In this document: piece by piece, positions 42,428 through 51,978 of the stretch
How positions within the stretch are numbered: the stretch's first letter is position 1
How the letters are laid out: every line of letters begins with the position of its first letter
Assembly: GCF_013366375.1 (NCBI RefSeq)
Contig: NZ_JABWMJ010000010.1
Location: forward strand, 1-64,000
From: Rhizobacter koreensis
GTDB lineage: Bacteria; Pseudomonadota; Gammaproteobacteria; Burkholderiales; Burkholderiaceae_C
DNA length: 64,000 nucleotides
Reading direction: 5' to 3'
The notes under the pieces: model-generated
Databases searched by the model: none
Told to the model about the DNA's origin: nothing
What the model saw: only the letters and a program-made list of their open reading frames with translations
Made by a program: the position numbers and the translations under genes

Positions 42428-44506
42428 TCACGACAGGCCGAGTGCGGCGAGCACGAGGTCGATCAGCTTGATTCCGATGAACGGCACGATCACGCCACCG
42501 AGTCCGTAGACCAGCAGATTGCGGCGCAGGAGCGTGGCCGCGCCGACCGCGCGATAGGCCACTCCTTTCAGGGCGAGCGGGATCAGCACGACGATGATCA
42601 GCGCGTTGAAGATCACCGCCGACAGGATCGCCGACGTCGGGCTCGCGAGCTGCATCACATTGAGCGCGCCGAGCTGCGGGTACGTGGCGACGAAGGCTGC
42701 CGGGATGATGGCGAAATACTTCGCAAGGTCGTTCGCGATCGAGAACGTCGTCAGCGAGCCGCGCGTCATCAGCATCTGCTTGCCGGTTTCGACGATCTCG
42801 ATCAGCTTGGTGGGGTTGCTGTCGAGGTCGACCATGTTGCCGGCCTCCTTGGCGGCCTGGGTGCCGGTGTTCATCGCCACCGCGACGTCGGCCTGCGCCA
42901 GCGCCGGGGCGTCGTTGGTGCCGTCACCGGTCATCGCGACCAGCCGGCCAGCGGCCTGATGCTCGCGGATCAGCTTGAGCTTGGCCTCGGGCGTGGCTTC
43001 GGCGAGGAAGTCGTCGACGCCGGCCTCGGCCGCGATCGCCGCGGCCGTGAGACGGTTGTCGCCGGTCACCATCACGGTCTTGATGCCCATGCGGCGCAGC
43101 TCGGCGAAGCGCTCCTTGATGCCGCCTTTCACGATGTCCTTGAGCTCGACCACGCCGAGCACGCGCGCATCGTCGGCCACGACGAGCGGCGTGCTGCCGC
43201 GGCGCGAGACGTCGTCGACGGTGGCCTGCAGCGCCGGCGGAAAGCTGCCGCCGAGCGATTCCACGTGCTTGCGGATCGCGTCGGCCGCGCCCTTGCGCAG
43301 CAGGCGCGCGCGGCCGGCCGGGTCCTGCAGGTCCGCACCGCTCATGCGCGTCTGTGCGGTGAAGTGGACGAAGCTCGCGCCGAGTGCGGCGACGTCGCGC
43401 TCGCGCAGCTCGAACTTCTGCTTGGCCAGCACGACGATGCTGCGACCCTCGGGAGTTTCGTCGGCCAGCGACGCGAGCTGCGCCGCGTCGGCAAGGGCCG
43501 CTTCCTTGACGCCTGCGGCGGGGATGAACGCGCTGGCCTGGCGGTTGCCGAGCGTGATGGTGCCGGTCTTGTCGAGCAGCAGCACGTCGACGTCGCCGGC
43601 GGCTTCGACCGCGCGGCCCGACGTGGCGACGACGTTGGCCTGCATCATCCGGCTCATGCCGGCCACGCCGACGGCGCTCAGCAGCCCGGCGATCGTCGTG
43701 GGGATCAGGCAGACCAGCAGGGCGACGAGAATCACGAGGCTGACCGGCTGGCCGGCGCCGACGGCCTGCACGCCGAACGCCGAGAACGGCAGCAGCGTCA
43801 CGACGACCCCGAGGAAGACGATGGTCAGCGCGACCAGCAGAATGGTCAGCGCGATCTCGTTGGGCGTCTTCTGTCGCTTCGCGTTCTCGACCATCGCGAT
43901 CATGCGGTCGACGAAGGTTTCGCCCGGGTTGACGGCGACCCGTACGACGATCCAGTCCGACAGCACCCGGGTGCCGCCGGTCACCGCCGAGAAGTCGCCG
44001 CCCGATTCGCGGATCACCGGCGCCGACTCACCGGTGATCGCGCTTTCGTCGACCGAGGCGACGCCGTCGATCACTTCGCCGTCGGCGGGAATGGTGTCGC
44101 CGGCCTCGATGAGCACGATGTGGCCCTTGCGCAGGCTGTCGGCCTCGGTCGGGTGCCAGTGCATCGAGGTGCGCGGCTCGCCGCGGCGGTACTCGCCTTC
44201 GAGCTTCTTCGCCCAGGTCTGCTTCTTCAAGCCGCGCAGCGACGAGGCCTGCGCTTTGCTGCGGCCCTCCGCCAGCGCCTCGGCGAAGTTGGCGAAGAGC
44301 ACGGTGAACCACAGCCACACCGCCACGCCGATCGTGAAGACGTCGGGCCTGGCCGCGGCCAGCGCCGTGGTGAAGGCGCTGCCGACATAGACGACGAACA
44401 TCACGGGGTTGCGCAACTGCACGCGCGGGTCGAGCTTCTTGAAGGCGTCGGCGACGGCCGGGGCCATCAGCGCCGGGTCGAACAGGGTCAGGGTCTTGCG
44501 GGTCAT
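42428..44506 (-). CDS. kdpB: Potassium-transporting ATPase subunit B
   Basis: A 692-aa P-type ATPase subunit. Phosphorylation site DKTGTIT (about 312), TGES in the actuator domain, [20 protein letters not shown] (about 525) and seven membrane helices are present. Uses ATP to drive K+ transport by KdpA. Follows kdpA by 10 nt. Confidence 0.97.
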   Translation of the reverse strand: MTRKTLTLFDPALMAPAVADAFKKLDPRVQLRNPVMFVVYVGSAFTTALAAARPDVFTIGVAVWLWFTVLFANFAEALAEGRSKAQASSLRGLKKQTWAKKLEGEYRRGEPRTSMHWHPTEADSLRKGHIVLIEAGDTIPADGEVIDGVASVDESAITGESAPVIRESGGDFSAVTGGTRVLSDWIVVRVAVNPGETFVDRMIAMVENAKRQKTPNEIALTILLVALTIVFLGVVVTLLPFSAFGVQAVGAGQPVSLVILVALLVCLIPTTIAGLLSAVGVAGMSRMMQANVVATSGRAVEAAGDVDVLLLDKTGTITLGNRQASAFIPAAGVKEAALADAAQLASLADETPEGRSIVVLAKQKFELRERDVAALGASFVHFTAQTRMSGADLQDPAGRARLLRKGAADAIRKHVESLGGSFPPALQATVDDVSRRGSTPLVVADDARVLGVVELKDIVKGGIKERFAELRRMGIKTVMVTGDNRLTAAAIAAEAGVDDFLAEATPEAKLKLIREHQAAGRLVAMTGDGTNDAPALAQADVAVAMNTGTQAAKEAGNMVDLDSNPTKLIEIVETGKQMLMTRGSLTTFSIANDLAKYFAIIPAAFVATYPQLGALNVMQLASPTSAILSAVIFNALIIVVLIPLALKGVAYRAVGAATLLRRNLLVYGLGGVIVPFIGIKLIDLVLAALGLS

Positions 44507-44516
44507 GGCGCGTGTC

Positions 44517-46295
44517 TCACTTGGCGGCGTGCAGCATCAGGTGCTCGACGACGGGTCCCAGGGCCAGGGCCGGCACGTAGTTCAGGAGGCCGACCAGCAG
44601 CACCGTGCCGACGAGCAGCAGCACGAACAAGGGGCCGTGCGTCGGCAACGTGCCGCCGGTCACCTCGAGTCGCTTCTTGGCGGCGAGCGCACCGGCGATC
44701 GCGAGCACCGGTACGATCACGCCGAAGCGGCCGAACCACATCGCGACGGCGAGCAGCATGTTGTAGAACGGGGTGTTGGCGGACAGGCCGGCGAACGCGC
44801 TGCCGTTGTTGTTGGCCGCCGACGAGAGGGCGTACAGGACCTCGGAGAAGCCGTGCGGCCCCGGATCCTGGATGCTGGCGCGGCCGGGATCGGCGATGAC
44901 CGCGACTGCGGTGCCCACCAGCACGAGCAGCGGCGTGACCAGTATCGCGATCGAGACCATCTTCATCTCGTACGTCTCGATCTTCTTGCCGAGGTACTCG
45001 GGCGTGCGGCCGATCATCAGGCCGGCGATGAACACCGCCAGCATGGCGAACACCAGCATGCCGTAGAGGCCCGCGCCGACACCGCCGAAGATCACTTCGC
45101 CGAGCTGGATCAGCGCCATCGGCACGAGGCCGCCGAGCGGCGTGTAGCTGTCGTGCATCGAGTTCACCGCGCCGCAGCTCGCGGCGGTGGTGATGACGGC
45201 GAACAGCGTCGAGGCGTTGGTGCCGAAGCGCACCTCCTTGCCTTCCATGTTGCCGGCCGAGGCGTCGACCCCGAGCGCGGCGAGGGCCGGGTTGCCCTGC
45301 TGCTCGGCCATGGTGGTGGCGACCACGGCGGCGACGAAGACCAGCGTCATCGCCGCCAGCACCGCGAAGCCCTGGCGCGGATCACCCACCACGCGCCCGA
45401 ACACGAACACCAGCGCCGCCGGGATCAGGAAGATCGACAGCATCTGCAGGAAGTTGCTGACCGCGGTCGGGTTCTCGTACGGGTGCGCGGAGTTGGCGTT
45501 GAAGAAGCCGCCGCCGTTGGTGCCCAGCATCTTGATGGCCAATTGCGACGCGACCGGCCCCATCGCGAGCGTCTGCGTCTGTCCCGCCTTGTTCTCCATC
45601 GCTGGCTGGCCCGCGGCGTCCTTCATCGGCTGGCTGTCGGCGCCGAGCCTCGGCTCTTGCCACGCCTGCACCGCGATCGTCTGCACGGTCTCGTAGGGCT
45701 TGAAGTTCTGGATCACGCCTTGACCGGCGAGGACGAGCGCGAAAACGAACGAGAGCGGCAGCAGGATCCACAGCGTGGCGCGCGTCAGATCGACCCAGAC
45801 ATTGCCGATGGCCCGCGCCGAGTGGCGCGCGAAGCCGCGGATCAGGACGACGACGACGACGATGCCAGTCGCCGCGGACAGGAAGTTCTGCACCGTCAGC
45901 GCCAGCATCTGCGTCAGATAGCTCATCGTCGACTCGCCGCCGTAGCCCTGCCAGTTGGTGTTGGTGACGAAGCTGATCGCGGTGTTGAAGGCCAAGTCCG
46001 GCGACACCCCGGCCATGCCTTGGGGGTTCAGGGGCAGCACGGCCTGCAGACGCTGCAGCGCATAGACCGCGAACACGCCGATGCCGTTGAACACGAGCAG
46101 CCCGATGGCATAGGAAAGCCACGGCTGCTCGCGCTCGGCGTCGACACCGCCCACACGGAACAGCGGGGCCTCGATGCGCCGGCCCCAGGCGAAGCGGCCT
46201 TGCATCACCGCTTCGATCAGCCGGGCAAGCGGCCAGGCCAGCAGCAGCAGGATCGCCAGATAGACGATCAACTGAATCCAGGCGGGCGCGTTCAC
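44517..46295 (-). CDS. kdpA: Potassium-transporting ATPase subunit A
   Basis: A 592-aa polytopic channel-like subunit with the four K+ filter repeats (for example [12 protein letters not shown] and [14 protein letters not shown]). Ten membrane segments. Binds and conducts K+ in the KdpFABC complex. ATG overlaps the kdpF stop by ATGA. Confidence 0.97.
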   Translation of the reverse strand: MNAPAWIQLIVYLAILLLLAWPLARLIEAVMQGRFAWGRRIEAPLFRVGGVDAEREQPWLSYAIGLLVFNGIGVFAVYALQRLQAVLPLNPQGMAGVSPDLAFNTAISFVTNTNWQGYGGESTMSYLTQMLALTVQNFLSAATGIVVVVVLIRGFARHSARAIGNVWVDLTRATLWILLPLSFVFALVLAGQGVIQNFKPYETVQTIAVQAWQEPRLGADSQPMKDAAGQPAMENKAGQTQTLAMGPVASQLAIKMLGTNGGGFFNANSAHPYENPTAVSNFLQMLSIFLIPAALVFVFGRVVGDPRQGFAVLAAMTLVFVAAVVATTMAEQQGNPALAALGVDASAGNMEGKEVRFGTNASTLFAVITTAASCGAVNSMHDSYTPLGGLVPMALIQLGEVIFGGVGAGLYGMLVFAMLAVFIAGLMIGRTPEYLGKKIETYEMKMVSIAILVTPLLVLVGTAVAVIADPGRASIQDPGPHGFSEVLYALSSAANNNGSAFAGLSANTPFYNMLLAVAMWFGRFGVIVPVLAIAGALAAKKRLEVTGGTLPTHGPLFVLLLVGTVLLVGLLNYVPALALGPVVEHLMLHAAK

Positions 46296-46384
46296 GAAAA
46301 GTCCTCCGGCCGCAGCAACACGGCGAGCAGGTAGATCAGCAGGCCGATGGCGATCAGGCCACCCGCGACATCCCAGCCGGTCAT
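46292..46384 (-). CDS. kdpF: Potassium-transporting ATPase subunit F
   Basis: A 30-aa single-helix peptide ([20 protein letters not shown] and a PEDF tail typical of KdpF). It stabilises the KdpFABC complex. Overlaps its neighbours on both sides by ATGA; too short for routine gene calling. Confidence 0.92.
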   Translation of the reverse strand: MTGWDVAGGLIAIGLLIYLLAVLLRPEDFS

Positions 46385-46482
46385 GCTGCCCCCTTGCGGC
46401 TCCGCAGGCGCTCGCAACCCCTTGCGAGGGCGACGATGGCCGCCCAGAAGGCGCCTGCAGCGATGAGATAAGCGATGTCCAT
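46381..46482 (-). CDS. Small membrane peptide leading the kdp operon
   Basis: A 33-aa peptide ([20 protein letters not shown] then [12 protein letters not shown]): one hydrophobic helix with a basic end. GGAGGG lies at the right distance upstream and its stop overlaps the kdpF start by ATGA. Similar short peptides precede kdpF in other proteobacteria. Function unknown; perhaps a complex accessory or translational starter. Confidence 0.7.
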   Translation of the reverse strand: MDIAYLIAAGAFWAAIVALARGCERLRSRKGAA

Positions 46483-47000
46483 GCACCCTCCGATTCGTAC
46501 GTTCGAATGCTCGGGCGTACGGCGTCAAGAGGTTGCCAAGATTGGCGGCGCCGCCATCAAGATCTCGTCAAGATGAGGCATCGAAGAGGCCGTCCGCAGC
46601 AACACGTCATGTGCCGTCGACGTTGGCCTTTCGCTCAGAACGAGGGCCGCGAGGGAGGACAGCCTTCATGAGCCTTTACGAAGAATGCGAGGGCAGCACG
46701 GAACGGCGCCCTCGCTTGCGCCTTCACGTGGCTCGCTTCGCTCCTGCGGCTCTGTCAGGTAGCCGCGCCCTCCTTGAACGATGGGACGCGAGGCCAACCG
46801 AAGTTGGGCAACCCACGACGATTGCCTCAGCCTGTGGCCAGATTTGCTCGCGTGAACACGACGTGCAATCAAGACGAACGAGGCGACGACATGCAGTGGC
46901 TGCCGCACCGTCCTCAATCAGAGGGATTGGGTAACGCCACGCGAAGGGGACGATCCATGCTTCCACGCCGCTTGACGCGACACGATGGAAGGAGATCACC
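46483..47000. other. Divergent promoter region of kdp
   Basis: No gene is supported. Near the kdp start are two CGTACG strings (46496-46501 and 46516-46521, approximate) that could be part of a KdpE site. Confidence 0.4.
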
Positions 47001-48788
47001 ATGGCCACCCAGAGACCCGCTACCCTGACCCCTAGCCGATCCTTGTCGGACGGGCACCCCACGCTGACGACCATCAGTCCCGGCGCCCGCGAGCTCATCC
47101 AGTTGAACGTGAAGCGGCGGCTCGAGTTCCAGAGAACGCCCGAGATTTTCTACCCGTGGTGGCGCCGCTGTACCGTCAAGACGCTGATCGTGGCCGACGG
47201 CTCCCTCAACTTCGGCGAGGGCGACTTTGGGCTCTCGACCTTCGTACGGGCGCTCAAGAACGAGGCGCCCGGACGGGTCGCGTTTCAGATCACGCTGGCG
47301 CACATCGGAAACGTCGGGGATGCCGCCATGCTGGCGTCCGAGCCGGGCATCGCGAATCGCATTCAAACGTTTCGATTCGACAACACCGCCCACTTCACGC
47401 CGGAGATGTACGACCAGATCTGGCTGTTCGGTATTCAAACGACATACCCCGCGACGGCGGGCCGGGGCCCCTTCCTCGCTGCGGCGGAGATCAACGCTAT
47501 CCATGCCCACATGCAACGGGGCGGCGGCGTCTTCGCCACCGGCGACCACGGCTACCTCGGGCAGGCGCTCTGCGGCGGGCTGCCGCGCGTCCGCGGCATG
47601 CGCCATTGGGGCGACTTCCCGAGCGCCGACAACAACCAGAACCAGGTCAGCATGGGTGGCCCCCGCCGCAACGACAGCAACCAGGAAGGGCACGACCCCG
47701 GAAGCTCGTTCAGCGACCAGAGCGACGACGTTCCGCAGCCGCTCGACCTGCTTCTCTACAGCTCCTACGCTGGCTTCCTGCGCAACGCGCGTTATCCGCA
47801 TCCGGTGCTATGCGGCCGCACGGGCCGGATCGACGTCTTTCCCGACCACCCGCACGAGGGCGAGTGCCGGCTGCCGCCTGACGTGACCGGTACCTTTGGA
47901 GGCGCGGACGAGTACCCACCCGATGCCGGCGGCACGCGCGTCGTGCCGGAGGTGATCGCCTGGGGGCGGGTGAGGGCCGGCAACAACGCCCGCGGGACGA
48001 AGTCACCGACCATCGCCCAGACCTTCGGCGTGGTCAGCACCTATGACGGACACCGCGCAGGCGGGAAGGGCCGAGTCGTCTGCGACTCGACCTGGCACCA
48101 CTTCGTCAACGTCAACCTGATCGGCGTGCTCGAGGGCGGCGGCTTCGACGAGTTCGACGTCCCGGGCGAGCACGCGAGCAAGCACGACGGCTTTCTCAGC
48201 TCGGCGGCCGGGCTGACCGTGCTGAGCAAGATCAAGAACTACTACACCAACATCGGCGTCTGGATCTCGCCGCCGGCCAAGCACGAGTGCTTCAACCGCC
48301 TCGCCTGGTGGGAGGTCGTCTTCTCCGAGCGAATCGTCGAGGCGACCTTGACCAGCCCCGAGATCGCCCTCGAGAAGATCCCGGCGCCGGCGCTCATGCA
48401 GATCGGCATCCACGCCCGCGACGTCTTCGACCGCCGGGCAAGCCAGTGCCAGTCGCTTCAATGGCTGATCGACTGGTCGAGGCGGTTTATCGAAGTCGCT
48501 TGGCTCGACCCGTGGGATCCGATCACGCAGGTCCGGCTCCAGAAGGGTGATCCGCCCCTCCCCGTGATCGATCCCATGCCGGTCGTCGACGTCGCTCTCG
48601 GCGCCGCGTTGGTCGCGATGCGGCAGCAGTTCCCGTTCCCTCCTGACAAGGTCTCGGACAGGGACGATGCAGCGGCCCTGAAGGCGATCGACCGAGGCAC
48701 GCAGCTCGGTCTGCAGCTGGCGACGCGGCTGGTCGCTGAGCAAGTGAAGTCGTTCCCGACGCTGCTTCGCGCGCGCGAGCCGGGTTGA
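47001..48788 (+). CDS. Large conserved-looking protein of unknown function
   Basis: A 595-aa protein with no signal peptide or membrane segment. AAGGAG before the ATG. After a short leader, residues about 60-180 look like a class-I glutamine-amidotransferase/ThuA-like fold: TLIVADGSLNFGEGDFGLSTF, then YDQIWLFGIQ, INAIHAHMQRGGGVFATGDHGYLGQALCGGLPRVRGMRHWGDFP. A catalytic Cys nucleophile elbow is not evident, though ALCGG is near. The middle (about 210-400) has PGEC-like and STWHHFVNVNLIGV motifs with conserved-type His and Trp. The C-terminal 180 residues are helical. I recall similar uncharacterised proteins but no function is known. It stands alone, divergent from kdp. Confidence 0.75.
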   Translation: MATQRPATLTPSRSLSDGHPTLTTISPGARELIQLNVKRRLEFQRTPEIFYPWWRRCTVKTLIVADGSLNFGEGDFGLSTFVRALKNEAPGRVAFQITLAHIGNVGDAAMLASEPGIANRIQTFRFDNTAHFTPEMYDQIWLFGIQTTYPATAGRGPFLAAAEINAIHAHMQRGGGVFATGDHGYLGQALCGGLPRVRGMRHWGDFPSADNNQNQVSMGGPRRNDSNQEGHDPGSSFSDQSDDVPQPLDLLLYSSYAGFLRNARYPHPVLCGRTGRIDVFPDHPHEGECRLPPDVTGTFGGADEYPPDAGGTRVVPEVIAWGRVRAGNNARGTKSPTIAQTFGVVSTYDGHRAGGKGRVVCDSTWHHFVNVNLIGVLEGGGFDEFDVPGEHASKHDGFLSSAAGLTVLSKIKNYYTNIGVWISPPAKHECFNRLAWWEVVFSERIVEATLTSPEIALEKIPAPALMQIGIHARDVFDRRASQCQSLQWLIDWSRRFIEVAWLDPWDPITQVRLQKGDPPLPVIDPMPVVDVALGAALVAMRQQFPFPPDKVSDRDDAAALKAIDRGTQLGLQLATRLVAEQVKSFPTLLRAREPG

Positions 48789-48983
48789 CGCGGGCTCGGG
48801 AAGACGGCCGGCGGCTCGCGTGAGCGGGCGACTCGCGCGCCGCTCCACGCGAGCCGCTGGAGGGCTCCCAAGGGCGCTGACTGGCGCGCGGGTCCGTGCC
48901 GAGAGAGTGCTCACGGTCAGCAAGGTCGAGCCTCGGCCCTGCGCCTTCAACGCTGCGCTGTAGCGTCTCCCGGTCCACTTTCG

Positions 48984-49769
48984 TCAGCTCGGAAATAGCA
49001 TCCGAGACAGGCGGTCGCGCGCATTGGTCAGTTGGGGCAGAAGTTCGCTACGGAACGTCTGCATCGACATCCGCTCCGCCCGCACGGCGATGCTCATCGC
49101 TGCAACAGTCGCGCCGGACGGGTGACGCAAGGCGACGGCGAGCGAACGGACTCCGACCTCCAACTCGTTGTCGCATTCCGCATGCCCCGTGCTCCGCGAG
49201 TGATCGACGATCGCGATCACCTGGGCTGCGGAAGTCGGAGTGTCAGGTGTCAGAGCCGCAAGCGACATGGCTCGAACCCGGCTCCACATCGCACCCGGTT
49301 CGAGTCCCGCCAGCAACATGCGACCGAGCGCCGAGGCATGCGCCGGCAGTCGTGACCCGATGCCAAGCCCGGTGCTCAGGGTGCGACGCGCGGTGGCGCG
49401 CGCCACGATGATGGCATCGTCGTCCAGCAGATGGGCGAGCGACGCCGACTCCCGGGTCTGCTCGGCCAGCCGGTCGAGCAGCGGTTGAGCCAGCGCCACC
49501 ATCGGCTGCGAGGCGAGGAAGGCGTGCGCGATCAGCAACGAGCGCGAGGTCATCCAGAACCGCTTCCCGTCGGTTTCAAGGAAGCCCCGCACGACCATGG
49601 TGTGCAAGGAACGGCGCGCCGACGCCGGCGAGGCGCCGGTCAGCCGCGCCACTTCGGAGAGGGTCAGACGGCTGTGCTTCCGGCCGAAGCAGGTGAGGAC
49701 GTCGAGACCCTTGCTCAGGGCTTCGACGAAGTCGCGGTCGGGCCCTGCCAGGTCGTTGCGTGGTGACAT
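48984..49769 (-). CDS. IclR-family regulator of the aromatic cluster
   Basis: A 261-aa IclR-type regulator. Winged helix at about 12-75 (FVEALSKGLDVLTCFGRKHSRLTLSEVARLTGASPASARRSLHTM), then the ligand-binding GAF-like domain (about 85-255; GIGSRLPAHASALGRMLLAGL and GVRSLAVALRHPSGATVAAMSIAV). The PcaR/PobR/TphR branch controls aromatic degradation. ATG 49769 is chosen; the longer frame enters the Bug gene region. It lies downstream of the gene cluster it probably regulates. Confidence 0.9.
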   Translation of the reverse strand: MSPRNDLAGPDRDFVEALSKGLDVLTCFGRKHSRLTLSEVARLTGASPASARRSLHTMVVRGFLETDGKRFWMTSRSLLIAHAFLASQPMVALAQPLLDRLAEQTRESASLAHLLDDDAIIVARATARRTLSTGLGIGSRLPAHASALGRMLLAGLEPGAMWSRVRAMSLAALTPDTPTSAAQVIAIVDHSRSTGHAECDNELEVGVRSLAVALRHPSGATVAAMSIAVRAERMSMQTFRSELLPQLTNARDRLSRMLFPS

Positions 49770-49824
49770 GTGCGGTGCGCCGCTGGCGGTCGGGCGCGGA
49801 TGGAGACCGCGGCCGGCCCTCAGC

Positions 49825-50907
49825 TCACTCGAGCCTGACGTTCGCGCTGCGAATGACCTTGCTCCACTTGTCGCGCTCGCCCTTGAAGAACTGGGCGGTC
49901 TGCTCGGGCGTCCAGCCGCGTGGCTGAGCGCCCTGCTCGCCAAAGCGCTTCTTCACGTCGGCGTCCTGCAGCACCTCGGCGATCTGCCGCTGCAGGGTGG
50001 CCGCCAGGGCGCCGGGCGTCCCGGGCGGCGCGACCACCGCGAAGAAGGTCACCGCCTGCATCGCCGGCAGGCCGGCCTCGGCAAAGGTCGGTACGTTCGG
50101 CAGGGCCGCCGAACGCTGCTCGTCCGCCACGGCGAGGATCCGGATTCGCCCCGAAATATGGTGCGGCGCCGATGAGCTGAGGTTGTCGAAGAACACGTCG
50201 ATCTGACCGCCGAGCAGGTCGTTCAGCGCCGGCGCCGTGCCCTTGTACGGCACGTGCGTCATGCTCGTCTGGGTCAGCGCCATGAAGAGGTTGGCGGTCA
50301 GGTGCGACGTCGACCCGTTGCCCTGCGACGCGAACGCGACCTTGTCCGGACTCGCCTTCAGGTAGGCGACGAACTCCTTCACGTTCTTGACCGGCAGCTT
50401 GGCACTGACCGCCAGCACGTTCGGCACCGTCGCCAGCACCGTGACCGGCACCCACTGGTTCGGATCGAACGAGAGCTTCGGGTAAAGGTACTGGTTGATG
50501 ACCAGGGGACCGGGCGGCGACGCCAGCAGCATGCTGCCGTCGGGCGGGGCCCGGAACACCGCGTCGGCGCCGATGTTGCCGCCGGCGCCGACGCGGTTGT
50601 CGATGATGATGCCGCCCGGGTAATGCGCGTTCAGCTTCTCGGCGACGATGCGCGGCAGCACGTCGGCGGTCCCGCCGGCCGAGAACGGCACGACGAGGCG
50701 CAGTGCCGTGGGCGTCGGTTGCCCGAAGGCCCGCAGCGGCGATGCCACAAGCGCGGTCAGCGCGGCGCCGACCAGCACATCGCGCCGGTGGACGCGGCGC
50801 GTCGCGCGCGCAGGGGCCGTCGACACAGCATCCGCGGCATTGCCGAGATCGGCATCGGCGCCGGACGTGGGGTGGAGCGAAGCGCGGTGACGTGTTGGTT
50901 TCGACAT
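49825..50907 (-). CDS. Bug/TctC-family periplasmic binding protein
   Basis: A 360-aa secreted solute-binding protein with a twin-Arg-like signal (RRVHRRDVLVGAALTALVASPLRAFG). Family boxes: LRLVVPFSAGGTADVLPRIVAEKL, IIIDNRVGAGGNIGAD, PDGSMLLASPPGPLVIN and NGSTSHLTA. The Bug fold binds carboxylated organic acids, for a TctAB or other permease that is not encoded in the window. Neighbouring catabolic genes suggest its ligand is the aromatic acid or a related acid. Start is uncertain within the unusually long leader. Confidence 0.9.
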   Translation of the reverse strand: MSKPTRHRASLHPTSGADADLGNAADAVSTAPARATRRVHRRDVLVGAALTALVASPLRAFGQPTPTALRLVVPFSAGGTADVLPRIVAEKLNAHYPGGIIIDNRVGAGGNIGADAVFRAPPDGSMLLASPPGPLVINQYLYPKLSFDPNQWVPVTVLATVPNVLAVSAKLPVKNVKEFVAYLKASPDKVAFASQGNGSTSHLTANLFMALTQTSMTHVPYKGTAPALNDLLGGQIDVFFDNLSSSAPHHISGRIRILAVADEQRSAALPNVPTFAEAGLPAMQAVTFFAVVAPPGTPGALAATLQRQIAEVLQDADVKKRFGEQGAQPRGWTPEQTAQFFKGERDKWSKVIRSANVRLE

Positions 50908-50994
50908 GTTCTTCCTTCAGACAGGTGGGTTGCTTCGCACGCGGGTGGCGCCTCTGGTGACTCGTACGCGATGCGGCGTCGGCTCCGTGCCGAC

Positions 50995-51978
50995 TCAGTC
51001 CAGCGTCACCTTGGCACTGTCGATCACCTTTTTCCAGCGGCTGCGCTCGGCGAGCAGGAACTTCGCCATGTCGGCGGGCGAGCCGCCGACCACCTCGGCG
51101 CCCTGCTGGGCGAACTTCTGGATCACCTCGGGAGACTTCATCGCTTCGGCGACCGCAGCGTTCAGCTTGCGCGCCATCGAAGCGGGCGTGCCCGGCGGCG
51201 CGGCCAGTGCGAACCAGGCCGAGGCGATGAAGTCGGGCAGCCCGCCTTCGGTCGCACTCGGAACGTCGGGCGCCATGCTGCCGCGCTGCGGCGACGCCAG
51301 CGCCAGCAGCTTGACCTGCTTGGCCTGCTGGAACTTCAGCACCGCCGAGACGTTGCCGAAGAACAGGTCGATGCGGCCGCTCAGCAACTCGTTCAAGGCC
51401 GGGCCTTCGCCCTTGAACGGCACGTGCAGCATGTCGCCGCCGATCATGCTCGCGAACATCTGGCCGGTAAGGTGCGACGTCGAGCCGTTGCCTTGCGAGC
51501 CGTAGCTCACCTTGCCGGGGTTGGCCTTGACATAGGCGATCAGGTCCTTCAGCGAGTTGGCCGGGAAGTCGGCGCGTGCGGTGACCGCGTTCGGCACGCT
51601 GGCGAGCATGATCACCGGCGTCAGCCGCGACGGGTCGAACGGCAGGCTCTTGTAGAGGTTCTCGTTGATCGTCAGCGGCCCCGGCGGCGACGCCAGCAGC
51701 GTGTAGCCGTCCGGTTCGGCAACCGCCACCGCCTGTGCGCCGATGTTGCCGCCGGCGCCGGCCCGGTTGTCGACGATCACCGGCTGCCCGAACTTGTCGT
51801 TGAGCTTTTGCCCGACGATGCGGGCCAGCGTGTCGACGGTCCCGCCCGGCGGGAAGTTGACGATGATGCGGATCGGCTTCGAGGGATAGCTCGCGGCGGG
51901 GTCCTGCGCCAGGGCGGAGAGGCTGGACGCGCCAAGACCGGCCAGCAGCAGGGTGGCGAAGAGGCGACGGCGGATCAT
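50995..51978 (-). CDS. Bug/TctC-family periplasmic binding protein
   Basis: A 327-aa secreted protein: signal MIRRRLFATLLLAGLGASSLSALA, then IRIIVNFPPGGTVDTLARIVGQKL, VIVDNRAGAGGNIGAQ and GNGSTSHLTGQMF. Similar to, but distinct from, the adjacent paralogue. Its start overlaps the ThDP enzyme's stop (ATGA), so it belongs to the catabolic operon. Ligand unknown; a tricarboxylate-type or aromatic acid is typical. Confidence 0.92.
   Translation of the reverse strand: MIRRRLFATLLLAGLGASSLSALAQDPAASYPSKPIRIIVNFPPGGTVDTLARIVGQKLNDKFGQPVIVDNRAGAGGNIGAQAVAVAEPDGYTLLASPPGPLTINENLYKSLPFDPSRLTPVIMLASVPNAVTARADFPANSLKDLIAYVKANPGKVSYGSQGNGSTSHLTGQMFASMIGGDMLHVPFKGEGPALNELLSGRIDLFFGNVSAVLKFQQAKQVKLLALASPQRGSMAPDVPSATEGGLPDFIASAWFALAAPPGTPASMARKLNAAVAEAMKSPEVIQKFAQQGAEVVGGSPADMAKFLLAERSRWKKVIDSAKVTLD

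Noticed and set aside
42272-46334. Two long plus-strand frames opposite kdpB and kdpA
   Set aside because: His/Asp/Arg-rich mirrors of the kdp genes, without hydrophobic pattern or signals.
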